Source: Warburgia ugandensis
Lineage: Eukaryota > Streptophyta > Magnoliopsida > Canellales > Canellaceae
Reading direction: 5' to 3'
Assembly: GCA_035236585.1 (NCBI GenBank)
Contig: CP141139.1
Location: 23,390,990-23,454,989 of the forward strand
DNA length: 64,000 nucleotides
The notes under the pieces were generated by a model. That model was not told where the DNA came from and ran no database searches. It worked only from the letters and a program-made list of their open reading frames with translations. Numbering within the stretch: the stretch's first letter is position 1; every line of letters begins with the position of its first letter. Position numbers and translations under genes: made by a program. Below, piece after piece: positions 11,282 to 24,347 of the stretch.

Positions 11282-12590
11282 AAAATTGAAGTGCAAAAAT
11301 AAAGAAATAAATTAAGGAAAAGCTTGTGAAAGAAAATGAAGCAGCAGCCAAAGTGTTGAAGTCCAAAACCCTAAGAAGAACTCTAAGTAAAAGTGCTTGA
11401 TTTCTAGGAGTTAGAAGCAACTCCCTTACTTCAATTGGGCATGGAATTCATGGATATTTATAGACTTTTGCTTTTTAATTTAATAAGATCCTATCCTAGG
11501 AAGAAAAATAGCAATTATAACTAGGGCCCCATGTAGGAAAGTAAATGGTTGAGTGGAAATAGGAAAGTGGAAAGTGGAATACTTTAAGGAAGGAGGCAAG
11601 GGTGCTAGGTAGGAGGCACACTTTTTTTAGGGTGGTGCATCTTCCCCTTAAGTAAAGTCATAGAAGCCCTAATAGCAAGGTGGGAAGGTAAGATGGAAAG
11701 AGGTAGAAAAGATAAGATAAGAGAGCGAAAAAGATGGATGAATGGAATAGGAAGGTGGGTGGAATATGGAATGGAATTTGGATGAGTAGGTAGACTTAGA
11801 AGGAGGAATGCATTGTATTCCAGACTAGAATGAGGGATGGAATTCCTTTCCTTAAGATATATCATATGTTGGTATGGAAAGAAGTGGAGGAAAGAGGTAA
11901 GAAGGGGAGTCAGTTGAAGGAGAAATGAAATTAGAAAGTGGAGTAGGTGGAGTAGGTGGAGTGGTGGAATTAGAAGGGGGAGGCATCACCTTTCAAGGAA
12001 GGTGGCATGGAACTCCTACCTTCTAATTAGGTGATATGATGAGTAGGAAAGAGAGAGAAAAGAAGGAAGAAAGATAAAGATAAAGATAAAGATAAAGAAA
12101 TTAGACTTGGTTTCTCTCCTTATTGGTCCACCTATGCATGCATATCTTACTATGTTGATTATCACTCACATTCCTTTCGAATTATTTCCTTGAAATTCAC
12201 TATTTAGAATGGATAATTACTCCAAAAGTTTCCTCCAATAGTGTGACTCCATGAAGCATGGCTCTCATGTGGCTTGGTGGCTCTCTTTAATAGCTTGAGT
12301 AGCTTTCTTAAATGGCTTAACTTCTTTAATTTTCCTTGTTATACTAGGAAACCTCATTCATGGTTCCCATTCTCATGCAAAGGTGATGGAATTGCTTGGC
12401 TTTTTGTATGTGCCTATTTTAGTATGCTTTGATCTTCCCATTTCTTCCTTGGACTTCATTTTCTTGCTTAAGATTATCTTAACCCTTGATTTAGCTTTAG
12501 AATGAAAGAATTTAGGTATTTGGTCCTCGTTTGATCTTGATCTTCTAATCTTATCTTACTTGATCTCGGCCATTTGATCATCTTCTCAAC
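11282..12590 (-). repeat. Probable gypsy LTR, right part
   Basis: Continuation of the sequence broken at 1939. AT-rich, no gene. The minus strand offers a possible LTR start (tgttgagaag) at about 12,580. A short tandem taaaga repeat occurs at 12,075-12,098. Assignment is by continuity only. Confidence 0.3.
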
Positions 12591-15500
12591 ACCAATAAAA
12601 GAGTAAAAACACTAATTAATCTTAAAAAATTATAAAAATTCACATACTTACTCTGAATTAGCTCCCCAACTTGTCAAATATCAAACTTTTGAATTATTAG
12701 GTTAGAAATGCATGTGTTATGAAATTTCAAAAAAAAATCCTAGAAATAACACTATAATTTATAAGACATCAACTATTAATTCGGTGTTGTTTATACAAAA
12801 TTGAACACTTATCATATGACAAATATGTATTTGATATAGAAGAATAAAAATCAATATTGTATAATATGAATGAAAATGAATAATTAAAAAAAAGAAGAAA
12901 AAAAGAGGTAATATGAGAATCCTTTAGGATTGCATAAGCTCTGGTATTGTTTATGATGGAAGGATTTAGCCTATGATGTCTCACTCAATGTAGTTGAGGG
13001 AACTTTACAAGCTGTTTCATATAGTGATATAAAGTAGAAATATGAAAAATTTTAATTTGTGACTCAAGTATACTATTATAAGAATCATATAATCATTATG
13101 TGGCAACACATCTCTTGTTCAGATAAAATTGTTGAATTTCTTTGGACTCAAGTTCTATATAATCAATTATACCTTATAATCTTATAAATGTATGAATAAT
13201 CATGAACTAGTAAAAAGAAATACTCTAAGTATGTGATCAATGAGAAAAGATTTGAACCTCCTCGATATTTAAGTTGTACTGTTAGAGGTATACTTAGATT
13301 ATGGACAATATGATTTATGAAAGGTAAATAAGAATTTAAGAAGGAAAACAGATAGGTATATAGATAAATATTTGTGAAAGGACTTGGTGAAGAATTTGTA
13401 TATAAAAATATTATGTTGCTTTGTATGATGGTATATAGCTTATAAAGTATAATTGACCTTGGTGTATAAGTAAATATATAGTATCAATTACATCTTGTGA
13501 ATCAAATAAAGAGATTGATTATAAAGAAAGATTGTGATGGAAGTGACATATAATGAAAGCCATTATAAGTGATTAGCATAAAATAGTGAATAAAACATGT
13601 AATCTTTAATGATTAGAAGGAGTTAAATCAAAATTTTATGAAGTGAGTTGATCTAGAATCATAAATGAATTATAATATTGACTTTTGAGAAATGTGATCA
13701 AGAATGAATCACTAGTTATATGAAACTTAATAATGAGAACGAGGATGTATAAAGATGACAATAAAGATTCAGTTGACTTAATTAGGCCATTATTTTCAAG
13801 TTGAAAGCATTACGTGTTCTTATGAATACCTGGATGGCAGTTTAGAAAGAGTGATGGAGTACTAGTGAAAGAAAATATCGAGATCAAGTTTAAGAGATCT
13901 TATACCTGACTTGAAGAAGATTGAAGTAATAAATCAAATGAATACTGAGGTTGAAAGTGATTGACATCTGAAATGTTGGAATAAATAAAATGTTTTAAAT
14001 AATTATCAAAATCAATTAGTGAGAAAGGTATTCATGTGAAAGTAATAGATGGAAATTAGTTCTACCCTAAGAAGTTCACATTTATGACACATATAAAATT
14101 GAAGAATCTTGATAAACAATTAAATGAATTGATGAAACTAGAATCTATGAGATGTAACAATTTGGAAAGATGCATTAATAATTATGGTTAGAAAAAGACA
14201 AATAAATGATCCCCTATATTAGTATAAATCTTACATACAAGATGGGAGACCTACATGATCTATTTTAGTCAGCTAGAATTCAAAGTTTGATTGCAATGAA
14301 AGACACTTCTAAGATGATATTAAGAGTTCTATGCCAACATGGTTACAAAGTTATATTGGTTAAATTAAGAAATATTTCAATTGAAATCATAGATCTTATG
14401 AATCAAAGACAAACTATCAATTTATGGACTAGTGATTATAATTGCAAGCAACATCCTAAGATATGTATGAAGAGTCAGGGGAAACATTTGAAAATGCTTA
14501 TGCATAAGTTTTGGTTAAAAGAAGTCAATATTATGGAGCATACTATTCTAAGGGATATAATTGTGGTAAAGCTAGTAAAAAAGAAGAAGAAGGAAATAGT
14601 GACGATATGCAAGCTTTGATTGAAAGTCCAGGTATTACTTCAGAAATGGAAAGTACTATTCCTATAAAGAAAAGTTTTGTGGTAGCAATAGATCCCTAAT
14701 TGAAATAAGAAATTCTTATAGGGACTCACCAATCATATTATGTGAATTCATTTAATTGGAATAGGAAGGTTCAAACACATAACACGATTATGGTAAAATA
14801 GTATAAATGAGATGAGAAAGTATATATGATAGTGGTTGACTTGTTATCTATTTTGAATTAAGAAGAAACATTGACCAAGAGGTTGAGAGAAAGTTACCCT
14901 TTTATGATTTTAGTAAATCTTGCTCAAAGTAGTAAATTGACACTTGGGCATTTGTCATAAAGATTTAAAGGTATTATTGATATAAGATGTGAAATAATGT
15001 GGGATTATTGACAATTTATGAACGGTATTCAAAATAAAAATACATTTAAATGAGTGGGAGTTATCTATATATAAGGTATAAAGAGGATTAAAATATGCAA
15101 CACTTCTGAAACATAAAAATAGATGGTGCCCATGAAGGTTGGAATATTTTAAGAAAATTAGGAGGCTTTGGTTTTTTATTAAGTGAGAGTATTATCATGA
15201 GAGCAGTATAATTCTCAGATAATATAACTGTAGTGTAAGATCACACAATGAGTATCTTAATATAGAAATTGGGACAATCCCTTGAAAGTATGGGGTTTAG
15301 TTTATACAAGGATATGAGATGTACTTGTATAAACCTAATTATAGAATTGGTTGACCTTGATCTTTTGTCTAAAGGGAATTATTTGACTTTAAGTTGGAAA
15401 TTGTGATGACAAACAAAGAAATTGAGGTAGACAAAATAATAGAAAATGATCTTATATTGTGAATAATGAAATGTGGAAGATAAAGGAGGATTATACTTAA

Positions 15501-15941
15501 TCAATCATGAATAGTGAAAGCGATTGTGATACTCAATAATTGTTAAGGAAGCATGAAGTAAGTTATACCATTGATTGAGAAATGACAGTTGGAAAGATGG
15601 ATATAAAAACCTAGAGACATTACTTATATAGGAAGAAATAGTAAAAAATTGATGAATTATTAATAAGTAAAGGTAGGGTATCAAAGTGTGTAGTGAAAGC
15701 AACATTTAGTGCTTGAAGTAGATAGAAAAGCTACACTAATAAACGATGTGAACATTTTGAGTTTGAAGTTGAGAATCGTATGAATGTTATGGAGTTATAA
15801 GAACTTAAATTTATGATGAGATGATGATGCATTTAGAATTACTTGAAAGATGACATGGAAAAGAAGTTCAAGAACAAAGATCATTCCATTGGTCAAAGTA
15901 TTATGACAACATTGATCTAATGAAGTAGTCACTTAAGAGAT
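12591..15941. other. AT-rich intergenic DNA, decayed repeat
   Basis: No intact gene. The plus strand between about 14,270 and 15,400 can be read in patches of open frame separated by stops and shifts. It looks like a long-dead coding region, but I recognise no domain in it. Confidence 0.5.
14287..14699 (+). pseudogene. Unrecognised broken reading frame
   Basis: Two overlapping plus-strand frames (14,287-14,619 and 14,511-14,699). The second contains a Tyr-rich patch (SQYYGAYYSKGYN), then an acidic run (KKEEEGNSDD), then IESPGITSEMESTIPIKKS. The switch between frames suggests one frameshifted ancestral protein. I do not recognise the family. A retroelement or viral polyprotein remnant is possible, and low-complexity chance reading is not excluded. 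Confidence 0.25.
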
Positions 15942-17742
15942 TATTAAGTGTTCAATTTTGGTCAAAATACCCCTAATTTAGTATTTGATTAGAGCATCTA
16001 GACCTTTAATTTTAAGATTTTACATCAAATATTTCATTTTAGCTTTAATTGGCCATCCAACCGTTGAATTGTAAAATTTAGTGGTTAGATGATTATTAAA
16101 GTTAATGAACGGTTTAGATTGCGCTAATTGGGTCATGTGCATTGCAGATCAGTCAACTCAGGTTTGCATGCTCTAGATCGAATCAACTATATCAGATGAG
16201 GATGATGAAGTTTCAAAGAAATCAGATGAAATTTGAAGAATCCTAGGATAGGACAAAGTTGAAGCAGAGTTCTAACGAGACTAAAATTCTAGTGGACCCC
16301 ACCCAATCCTTTCTCTCTATCCTTTCTCTCTTATCTTCCTTCTCTCTCTCTCTCCTCTCTTTTCTCTTTCCCTCTTATCCCCCTCTCACCTACATGTCTC
16401 TCTCTCTAATCTTCCACTCTTTCATGTCTCTCTTTTCCCTCTTCTTATATTTCATTTCTCCTCTTCCCAAAGGAGACGTTTTTTTCCTCCTCTAGGGAGG
16501 CTGGGCTGGATCCTCCTCTCTCCCTCTTTCTTTTTCTCCTCTTGCTATCTCCCACGTCTTTCTCGTCTGCTGGGCCGGCTAATTCTTTTCCTCTCCTTCC
16601 TTTTCTCTCCCTCGTATCCCTCTTCAATTCTCTCCTCAACCGCACCAACCCCACTCTCTTCTTCCTTCTCTCTCTCTCAAATCTTTGTTTTCAATCGCCC
16701 TCCCACTCTTTCTAGGTTCACTCTCTATCAGTAGCCAGGAGCACCACACAGCAACACTGGCTAGCACCTCTCCTTATTTCCCCCAACCGCACTCTGTCTG
16801 CTTCCTTCTCTCTTTCGTTCTCCCTCTTTGTTAACTTTCTCTCCAAAACCGGAAGCCATCTCCACCAGTCATTCGCCCATGGCGTCATTCCACACCAGCA
16901 CCACTGCCCAGACCCATCCGGATGGTCCTGGGGAAGAAAACCCAGAACGGGTTTTTCCCCAAATCCTCCTTCTTCCTCCCTTCTTCTCTGAACCAGACGC
17001 CCCAGGAGAGAAAACCTGACTCCCGTCTTTCTTCTTCTTCTCCTTCCTTTCTCTTTTCTCCTCTCTTCTTCCCCCTACTTCTCCGACGGTATTTCTCTGC
17101 ATCACCAGACGTCCCAGGGAAGGAAACCCAAGTTGGGTTTCCTCCCATCGTTCCTCTCTTCCTTTTCTTCTTCTTCTCCTTCCTCTTCCTCTTCTTCCTT
17201 CTTCCTTCTTCCCCTCTTCTGGTTTCCATCATTTTCCTGGTTTTTTCGTTAAAAACCAGAACCCCTGAAGAATTACAAGTCTGCCCTTGGCAGATCTCAG
17301 AAATTACAACTCTGTCCTTTTTTAGAAATACCAACTGTGTCCCCAGAAGAATTCCATCTGTGTCCCCGATTTAATTCCATCTATGTCCCCAATTTAATTC
17401 CAACTGTGTCCCTGTGCTATTCTGGTTTTACCTTATCTTCATTCTGATTATTCAAGGCCAGTGCAATCTAGGACAGACTATTCAAGGACAGTGTAATCCA
17501 AGTATAGGCTTATCTAAGACAGCTTATTTTGTTGCAATTTCTGTTTTCTTTTGAATAAATAATTGTGTAAATTGCAACAATTGAATAAATTTGGATTTTA
17601 GTTTATTTCTAGTATATTCTTTATTTTTATTCTTTTATTAATTAAATTTTATTGAAAACTCCATCATTTTAAATCAAGTCCTTGTGGGATCGACCCGTAC
17701 TTGCATAAGCTACACTACAATAGCCCGTGCACTTGCGGTTAA
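15942..17742 (+). repeat. Gypsy 5' LTR
   Basis: Begins tattaagtgttcaatttt (tgttaagtg in the other copy) and ends cttgcggttaa. A strongly pyrimidine-rich core (16,300-17,250) produces spurious Pro/Ser/Leu-rich frames. It is followed by short repeats built around 'aattccatctgtgtcccc' (17,270-17,420). Confidence 0.75.
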
Positions 17743-18882
17743 ACAATCAACAAGTTTTTTAAATCCAAAACAATTAGAAAAATTCAAAAAAAAAAATCAA
17801 AAAAATCCAGAAAATTTTTAAAAATTAGGAATTGCATTTTAGGCATTCTTAGGTACATCTTTAGTCATTTTTAGTACATAACCACTTTATTTCCTGAATT
17901 CGGTACTAATTATTATTTTTCTTTTTCAGGAAATTGGAGTGGAGCTTCATCAATTAGATAGATTTTTCTTGCTTTCCTAGATTAGAAATTTTATTTTTGA
18001 GTGAATATTGTAGTGAGGCCCCTTGTAATTTGCATTTTAAATTTCAATTTTTAAGGGTTATAATAATACAGGGCAAGTGTGGAATAAGGTGGCCCACACT
18101 TGATCTTCATCAGAAACCTCACTGTAAGTCTTCTCACTCATTTATTTTCTAGAGTAGGGTTTGCATTTAGAATAATTTGCATTGTTTGGTAGTTAATTGC
18201 ATATAGAAAGCATCTATTATAATTGTTGCATTTTAGGGTTTGCATTAGTTTATTGCTTTCAATCGCATTTTAGGACATGTTTAACGCTTTAAGGTAAATT
18301 ATATGTTGATCGAATTTCCATGGTGTGTGAAAATTAATTAGTAAGGGCACCCTACCCCACAAGATCAAGGGTGGATTTCATCACCACTCCTTGGCCCACC
18401 TAGGATAATCACCTCAAGAGTGCAACCTCTTCATTCGCACTAATTTAAAATCAATTAGAAGAGACCTATAGGGCCATCACATGCTCGTAGGACCCTCTTA
18501 ATAGGACACGAATTACTGTCATTCTGGTTGCTTTTGATCACTGTGGTTATTGGGGGTTGTCTAATAGAGCCTCACTCTTTCCCCACCTCCTATTGACGTT
18601 TGTGAGGTCTAAACATCTCCTTACATAAGGGTTGTATTAACCGCTTTGATTAGAACCTAACTAGTAAGCAGTAGTCAACTCCTAAAGAGAGGAGGAGCGT
18701 TAGATTAGGCTAATTAAAAGCATTGTCCCCACAGAAAATCAAGAAAATCAAAATATCTATGCTTGTTAGCCTTAGGGGATTGCTTGATTGTGTCCTTGAT
18801 AGTGCATCATTCTAGGCATTTAGGTTAGTTTTAAAAAAAAAAGAAAAAAAAGAAATGAAAAGAGAAGAGAAGACATGATCAG
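17743..18882 (+). other. Gypsy leader, untranslated
   Basis: No gene. Contains poly-A stretches, the gtgaggccccttgtaattt and ggcccacacttgatcttcat blocks shared with 194-400, and a long untranslated leader up to gag. Confidence 0.55.
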
Positions 18883-20757
18883 TTGCATCTAATGAATAAT
18901 TTAAACACTTATCAAAAGGGTAATTTACACTGTAGCATTAATAGAGAAGATATTTTCCCATGGAGAAACAATTCACTCTTTAATAATGATGAATCACCTT
19001 TCATCTTTGATAATGATGTTTCCTCATGGATGAACAATCTTCTCTTTAATGCTGATGATCCTCCACCTCTATTTAATGATGATATATGTCAATGGAGGAA
19101 TCATTCTCAACCACATGGAAATAGGAGAAAGGACCAACATAAAACACATGAGAATAACCAAAATTCTTGTGGGAAGACACTAAGAGATTATTTGCAGCCT
19201 AATTATACCAGCACACTTTCATGTATATTTTTACCTCCAAATGCTGGTATGATTGACTTAATGGTGGGAGTAATTCAATTAATTCCCAAATTTTATGGGT
19301 TGGATAGTGAGAGTCCTTACATGCATTTAAAAGAATTCGATGAAGTGTGCATAACCCAACATACACAAAACATCAAATTAGATATGGTAAGACTCAAACT
19401 ATTTTCTTTTTCCTTAAAATAAAAAGCTAAGATGTGGTTTCATTCAATGCCACCAGGTTCCATATGAACATGGGAAGACATGACTATGAAGTTCTTAAAT
19501 AAGTTCTTTCATAGACATAAGACAATTGCTCTTCGTCAAAATATAGCAAATTTTACCCAGACGAATAAAGAAACTTTCTATCAATGCTAGGAAAGATTCA
19601 AAGAATTATTGTTGACTTGTCCACATCATGGATACAAACTTTGGCATATCATTAGCTTCTTTTATGAAGGACTTAAATTTGATACACGCCAATTTGTTGA
19701 AATGGTGTGTAATGGTAATTTCTTAAATCAACAACCTGAAGAAGCACAAGAGTATTTGGACTGGTTGGCAAAGAGTGCACAAACTTGGGCTGATTCAAAA
19801 AAAGTAGGTTTCTCAAACAAGCCTAAATCCATCTCCACATCTTCTAGGGGAGAAATATATGATATGACTGAAAAAGATGATATAAAAATAACATCCCTAG
19901 ATAGAACAGTTGAGGCCATGGAAATGAAAAAATGTCCCTCTAAGAAAGTTGAACAGGTGTGTGATATTTGTGAAAGTAATACACACCTCACTCAGTAATG
20001 TCCTATTGATAATGAATCGACACATTTTTATGAGCAACATTTTTCCCCTTTAGAGACATATAGTTCCATCTGGAGTATTCATTTTGCTGTCATTAATGAA
20101 TACAATGCTTCACAGAAGGCCCAACATCAACCCTATCACCACAAAGGACCATTTGCTCATGGACCTTACCTTCCTCCACATAAGATGAAAGTTGAGGATA
20201 ATTTTCATCTAGTCATGCAATACCAGGAGAAGAAAATTGCTCAAATTAAAGCCCAATTAAAAGAGAATACAAATTCCATGTCTGAATTGAAGGACATGAT
20301 GTCTCAAATGTTATAGACCATTGATAAAGAGGAATGTCCTATTCCACCAAATGGATATCTTGATGACATGGATGTAGGAGATGAGATTAATTCTTCATTT
20401 ACAGACATGGAACAAACAAAGGTAGCTACCATTATTCATAATGGTAACATAATTGAGCAATTTGGTCCTAAAAAGGCTGAAATAGTATTGAAACTTGTTA
20501 GAAAAAGAGATGAATTTATTGCTCAGGAAAATGTCACGCCCACTGGTCAATATGACATACTTGCTCCATTTCCAAAAAGGCTGCATCGAACTCCTACAAT
20601 TGTCTCTAATTATGTGAAGCAGCTTGAAGATCAATTTATCTTGCCTTGTGATAAAATGAAAAATTTTAAATTGCAAGATAAATTTATTCATCATTCCTTT
20701 TCAGAGGCCCGTCTAGCTTATTTTGTATGGGACCGAGGGAAGTTTCGAACTCAGTAA
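18883..20757 (+). pseudogene. Broken gypsy gag gene
   Basis: One frame, interrupted by stops, encodes a plant gypsy gag that would assemble the retroelement capsid. Segments 18,883-19,422, 19,609-19,998 and 20,368-20,757 are open. The capsid core reads LPPNAGMIDLMVGVIQLIPK, then KFYGLDSESPYMHLKEF and VRLKLFSFSLK. After a stop at 19,420-19,422 it continues with AKMWFHSMPPGS. Later come CPHHGYKLWHIISFFYEGL, RQFVEMVCNGNFLNQ and PEEAQEYLDWLAKSAQTW. A CX2CX4HX4C zinc knuckle (CDICESNTHLTQ-stop-C) is cut by a TAA at 19,996. The C-terminal part ends at a TAA at 20,755 with no pol after it. In-frame stops inside conserved motifs mean no full protein is made. Confidence 0.75.
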
Positions 20758-22483
20758 TTTTTTTCCTCTGAAAATTTTCATTTGAAAATAAAGTGTAGTT
20801 TTTACTTTCTTATTTTTCTTTTTCAGATTTTTTTCTATATCTCTCAATTTTTTTGCGTTTCTCAATGCATTATCATCATACTTTTTAAACATTGAGGACA
20901 ATGTTTCTGTTAGGTAGGGGTGTAAAATTCTTGCAAATTCTAGTTTTATTTTAGTTTTTAGGTGATTTCCTTGGTTTTTTCAAAAAAAAAATTGAAAAAA
21001 TAAAAATTTTTAGGTCATTTCCCATACTGTGATGAGAATTGGATTTTCTGAAGTATAATCTAGATAAATTTAGCTTATTAATGAAATTGAATATGATTAA
21101 TTCATTATTTTACTCATTCTCTAAAGTATTCCATGAAAGCAAAGTCTTAGATCACATCTGTACACGCAGTTGCATATAGATAGTCTAAATTGATAAGTGG
21201 CTATAACTTAAAAATTCTGAAGAAATTCAGTGGAGACCTATAACCTAAGTGAATTATAGAGCCATTCATCCATTATGAGAGGTTATAAATGTTGTTAAAT
21301 TTCTTCAGCGTGTTTAAAGAAAATTGATCCCAAACTCTTAAATTTGGCTAATTACCTGAATAATTAGAATACTACCTTTAAAATTCTGGAAGTTCATTGA
21401 ATTTGATAGATTATAAGAAACCTAGAAAATAATTTAGGCTATCCTTGTTGTTAACCTAGAGACATAAAGCCTACCCAAAAGTATTTTACCACTAGTCAGC
21501 CAAGTTGGGCCTTTTATATTAAGCCTTTTCTTGTGTCACCCAAATTACCCTTTACCCATATTAACCCAGTATAAATTATCCATTACCCATTTTCTTTGAA
21601 ATATAAGTTAGAGATGAATGAAGGAATATCTTTCAGTTGCAAATGAAAGTAGAAAGTGAATATCAAGAAAAGAAATATTCTTCAAAGTGAGTCAAAAGGA
21701 CTGAAATATAAAGAAAAGAGTCTGAAAAAAATGAATAAATAAATTGAAGAATGCAAAGAAAAATAGAAAAAGGAATATTCACTTCAACAAAGAAAAGAAG
21801 AATTGTCAACTTTAGTAGAAGACCTCTACTTATTTTTTGAAAAAACGTAGAATACCCTTATACCCTTTCTTTGGTACCCTGTCCTAAGCCTATGTTTCGT
21901 CCCAGTTAAAGACCTATTGATTCTAGGATGGATATAGTCTTGATGAGAAAATAAATGGATAGGATTAAAAGAGTGGTATTTCTAAATATTCAAAGGTAAT
22001 GACATCCATTCCAAAGGGATCAATACAAGTAAATTCCTTAGTAACTCTCGTTCTTCATGAGTATATGTGAGATAAATTTGTTTTCATTGACTCTTCTGAC
22101 ATAATCAAAAGAGAGAGAGAGAGATGATTTGAACCTTCTATCTGATAGATTTTATTTCTGAGCATATGTCATTAGTAAGGATTGAGGTAAAAAAAAAATT
22201 CAGAGGGAGTTCAAAAGTTGGAAGTCTACTTAGAGATAAAGATTATTCTGTGTAGACTGTATATGCACACAATCACTCTGAGATCTGAGCTTAAGTGGAA
22301 TATTTTTAGCATATGGGTAGGGTTTTGAATTATTCAATCATCTTTATTAGTTTGCTAAAGTTGATGGAATCATTGAAGATAATTCTCTCAGAAAAAAATG
22401 GAGATGACCTGAAAAGTAAAAAATTTTGAGTTGATTTCTTCGCATCTTTTGCTAGGGACTAGCAAAATGCTGGTTGGGGGGGA
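20758..22483 (+). other. Gypsy 3' untranslated interior with polypurine tract
   Basis: No gene. Near 20,885 the sequence acattgaggacaatgttt is a segment commonly found after the coding part of plant gypsy elements. The G-rich tract at 22,471-22,483 (tggttggggggga) is the likely polypurine tract. pol is absent, not just broken. Confidence 0.6.
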
Positions 22484-24347
22484 TGTTAAGTGTTCAATTT
22501 TGGTCAAAATACCCCTAATTTAGTATTTGATTAGAGCATCTAGACCTTTAATTTTAAGATTTTACATCAAATATTTCATTTTAGCTTTAATTGGCCATCC
22601 AACCGTTGAATTGTAAAATTTAGTGGTTAGATGATTATTAAAGTTAATGAACGGTTTAGATTGCGCTAATTGGGTCATGTGCATTGCAGATCAGTCAACT
22701 CAGGCGTGGACGCTCCAGATCGAATCAACGATATCAGATGAGGATGATGAAGTTTCAAGGAAATCAGATGGAATTTGAAGAATCCTAGGACAGGACAAAG
22801 TTGAAGTAGAGTTCTAACGAGACTAAAATTCTAGTGGACCCCACCCAATTCTTTCTCTCTATCCTCTCTCTTATCTTCCTTCTCTCTCTCTCTCTCTCTC
22901 TCCTCTCTTTTCTCTTTCCCTCTTATCCCCCTCTCACCTACATGTCTCTCTCTCTAATCTTCCACTCTTTCATGTCTCTCTTTTCCCTCTTCTTATATTT
23001 CATTTCTCCTCTTCCCAAAGGAGACGTTTTTTTCCTCCTCTAGGGAGGCTGGGTTGGATCCTCCTCTCTCCCTCTTTCTTTTTCTCCTCTTGCTATCTCC
23101 CACGTCTTTCTCGTCTGCTAGGCTAGCTGATTCTTTTCCTCTCCTTCCTTTTCTCTCCCTCGTATCCCTCTTCAATTCTCTCTTCAACCGCACCAACCCC
23201 ACTCTCTTCTTCCTTCTCTCTCTCGAATCTTTGTTTTCAATCGCCCTCCCACTCTTTCTAGGTTCACTCTCTATCAGTAGCCTGGAGCACCGCACGGCAA
23301 CACTGGCCAGCACCTCTCCTTATTTCCCCCAACCGCACTCTGTCTGCTTCCTTCTCTCTTTCATTCTCCCTCTTTGTTAACTTTCTTTCCAAAACCGGAA
23401 GCCATCTCCACCGGTTGTTTGCCCATGGCATCGTTCCACACTAGCACCACTGCCCAGACCCATCCGGATGGTCCTGGGGAAGAAAACCCAGAACGGGTTT
23501 TTCCCCAGATCCCTCCTTCTTCCTCCCTTCTTCTCAATCTCCCTTCTTCTCTGAACCGGACACCCCAGGAGAGAAAACCCAAACCATCTTTCTTCTTCTC
23601 CTTCCTCTTCCTCTTCCTCTTCCCTTCTCCTTCCTTCCTCTTTTTCTCCTCTCTTCTTCCCCCTACTTCTCCGGTGGTATTTCTCTGCATCACTAGACGT
23701 CCCAGGGAAGGAAACCCAAGTCGGGTTTCCTCCCACGTTCCTCTCCTCCTTTTCTTCTTCTTCTTCTTCTTCTCCTTCCTCTTCCCTTCTCCTTCTTCTC
23801 CCTATTCTTCCTTCTTCCCCTCTTTCGGTTTCCATCGTTTTCCTATTTTTTCGTTAAAAACCAGAACCCCTGAAGAATTACAAGTCTGCCCTTGGCAGAT
23901 CTCAGAAATTACAACTCTGTCCTTTTTCAGAAATACCAACTGTGTTCCCAGAAGAATTCCATCTGTGTCTCCGATTTAATTCCAACTGAGTCCCTGATTT
24001 AATTCCAACTGTGTCCCTGTGCTATTCTGGTTTTACCTTATCTTCATTCTGACTATTCAAGACCAGTGCAATCCAAGACAGACTATTCAAGGACAATGCA
24101 ATCCAAGGACAGGCTTATCCAGGACAGCTTATTTTGTTGTAATTTCTATTTTCTTTTGAATAAATAATTGTGTAAATTGCAACAATTGAATAAATTTGGA
24201 TTTTAGTTTATTTCTAGTATATTCTTTATTTTTATTCTTTTATTAATTAAATTTTATTGAAAACTCTATCATTTTTAATCAAGTCCTCATGGGATGGACC
24301 CGTACTTGCATAAGCTACACTACAATAGCCCGTGTACTTGCGGTTAA
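22484..24347 (+). repeat. Gypsy 3' LTR
   Basis: Copy of 15,942-17,742. Begins tgttaagtgttc directly after the G-rich tract and ends cttgcggttaa. A pyrimidine-rich core (22,850-23,830) and the short gtgtccc repeats (about 23,870-24,030) are both present. Confidence 0.75.

Larger units (their letters stand above)
15942..24347 (+). mobile_element. Ty3/gypsy-type LTR retrotransposon, gag only
   Basis: LTRs of about 1.8 kb (15,942-17,742 and 22,484-24,347) flank a 4.7 kb interior. The interior encodes a broken gag and lacks protease, RT, RNase H and integrase. A G-rich tract (tggttgggggggatg) lies immediately before the 3' LTR. The expected PBS after the 5' LTR is degraded (caacaagttttttaaatcc). 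The two LTRs differ at many scattered positions. I could not find a convincing target duplication, so the outer ends may be slightly trimmed. Confidence 0.75.

Noticed and set aside
16828-17374. Pro/Ser/Leu/Phe-rich frames (also 23,054-23,979 and antisense Lys/Glu/Arg-rich frames)
   Set aside because: By-product of the pyrimidine-rich core of the gypsy LTRs. The frames differ between the two LTR copies.
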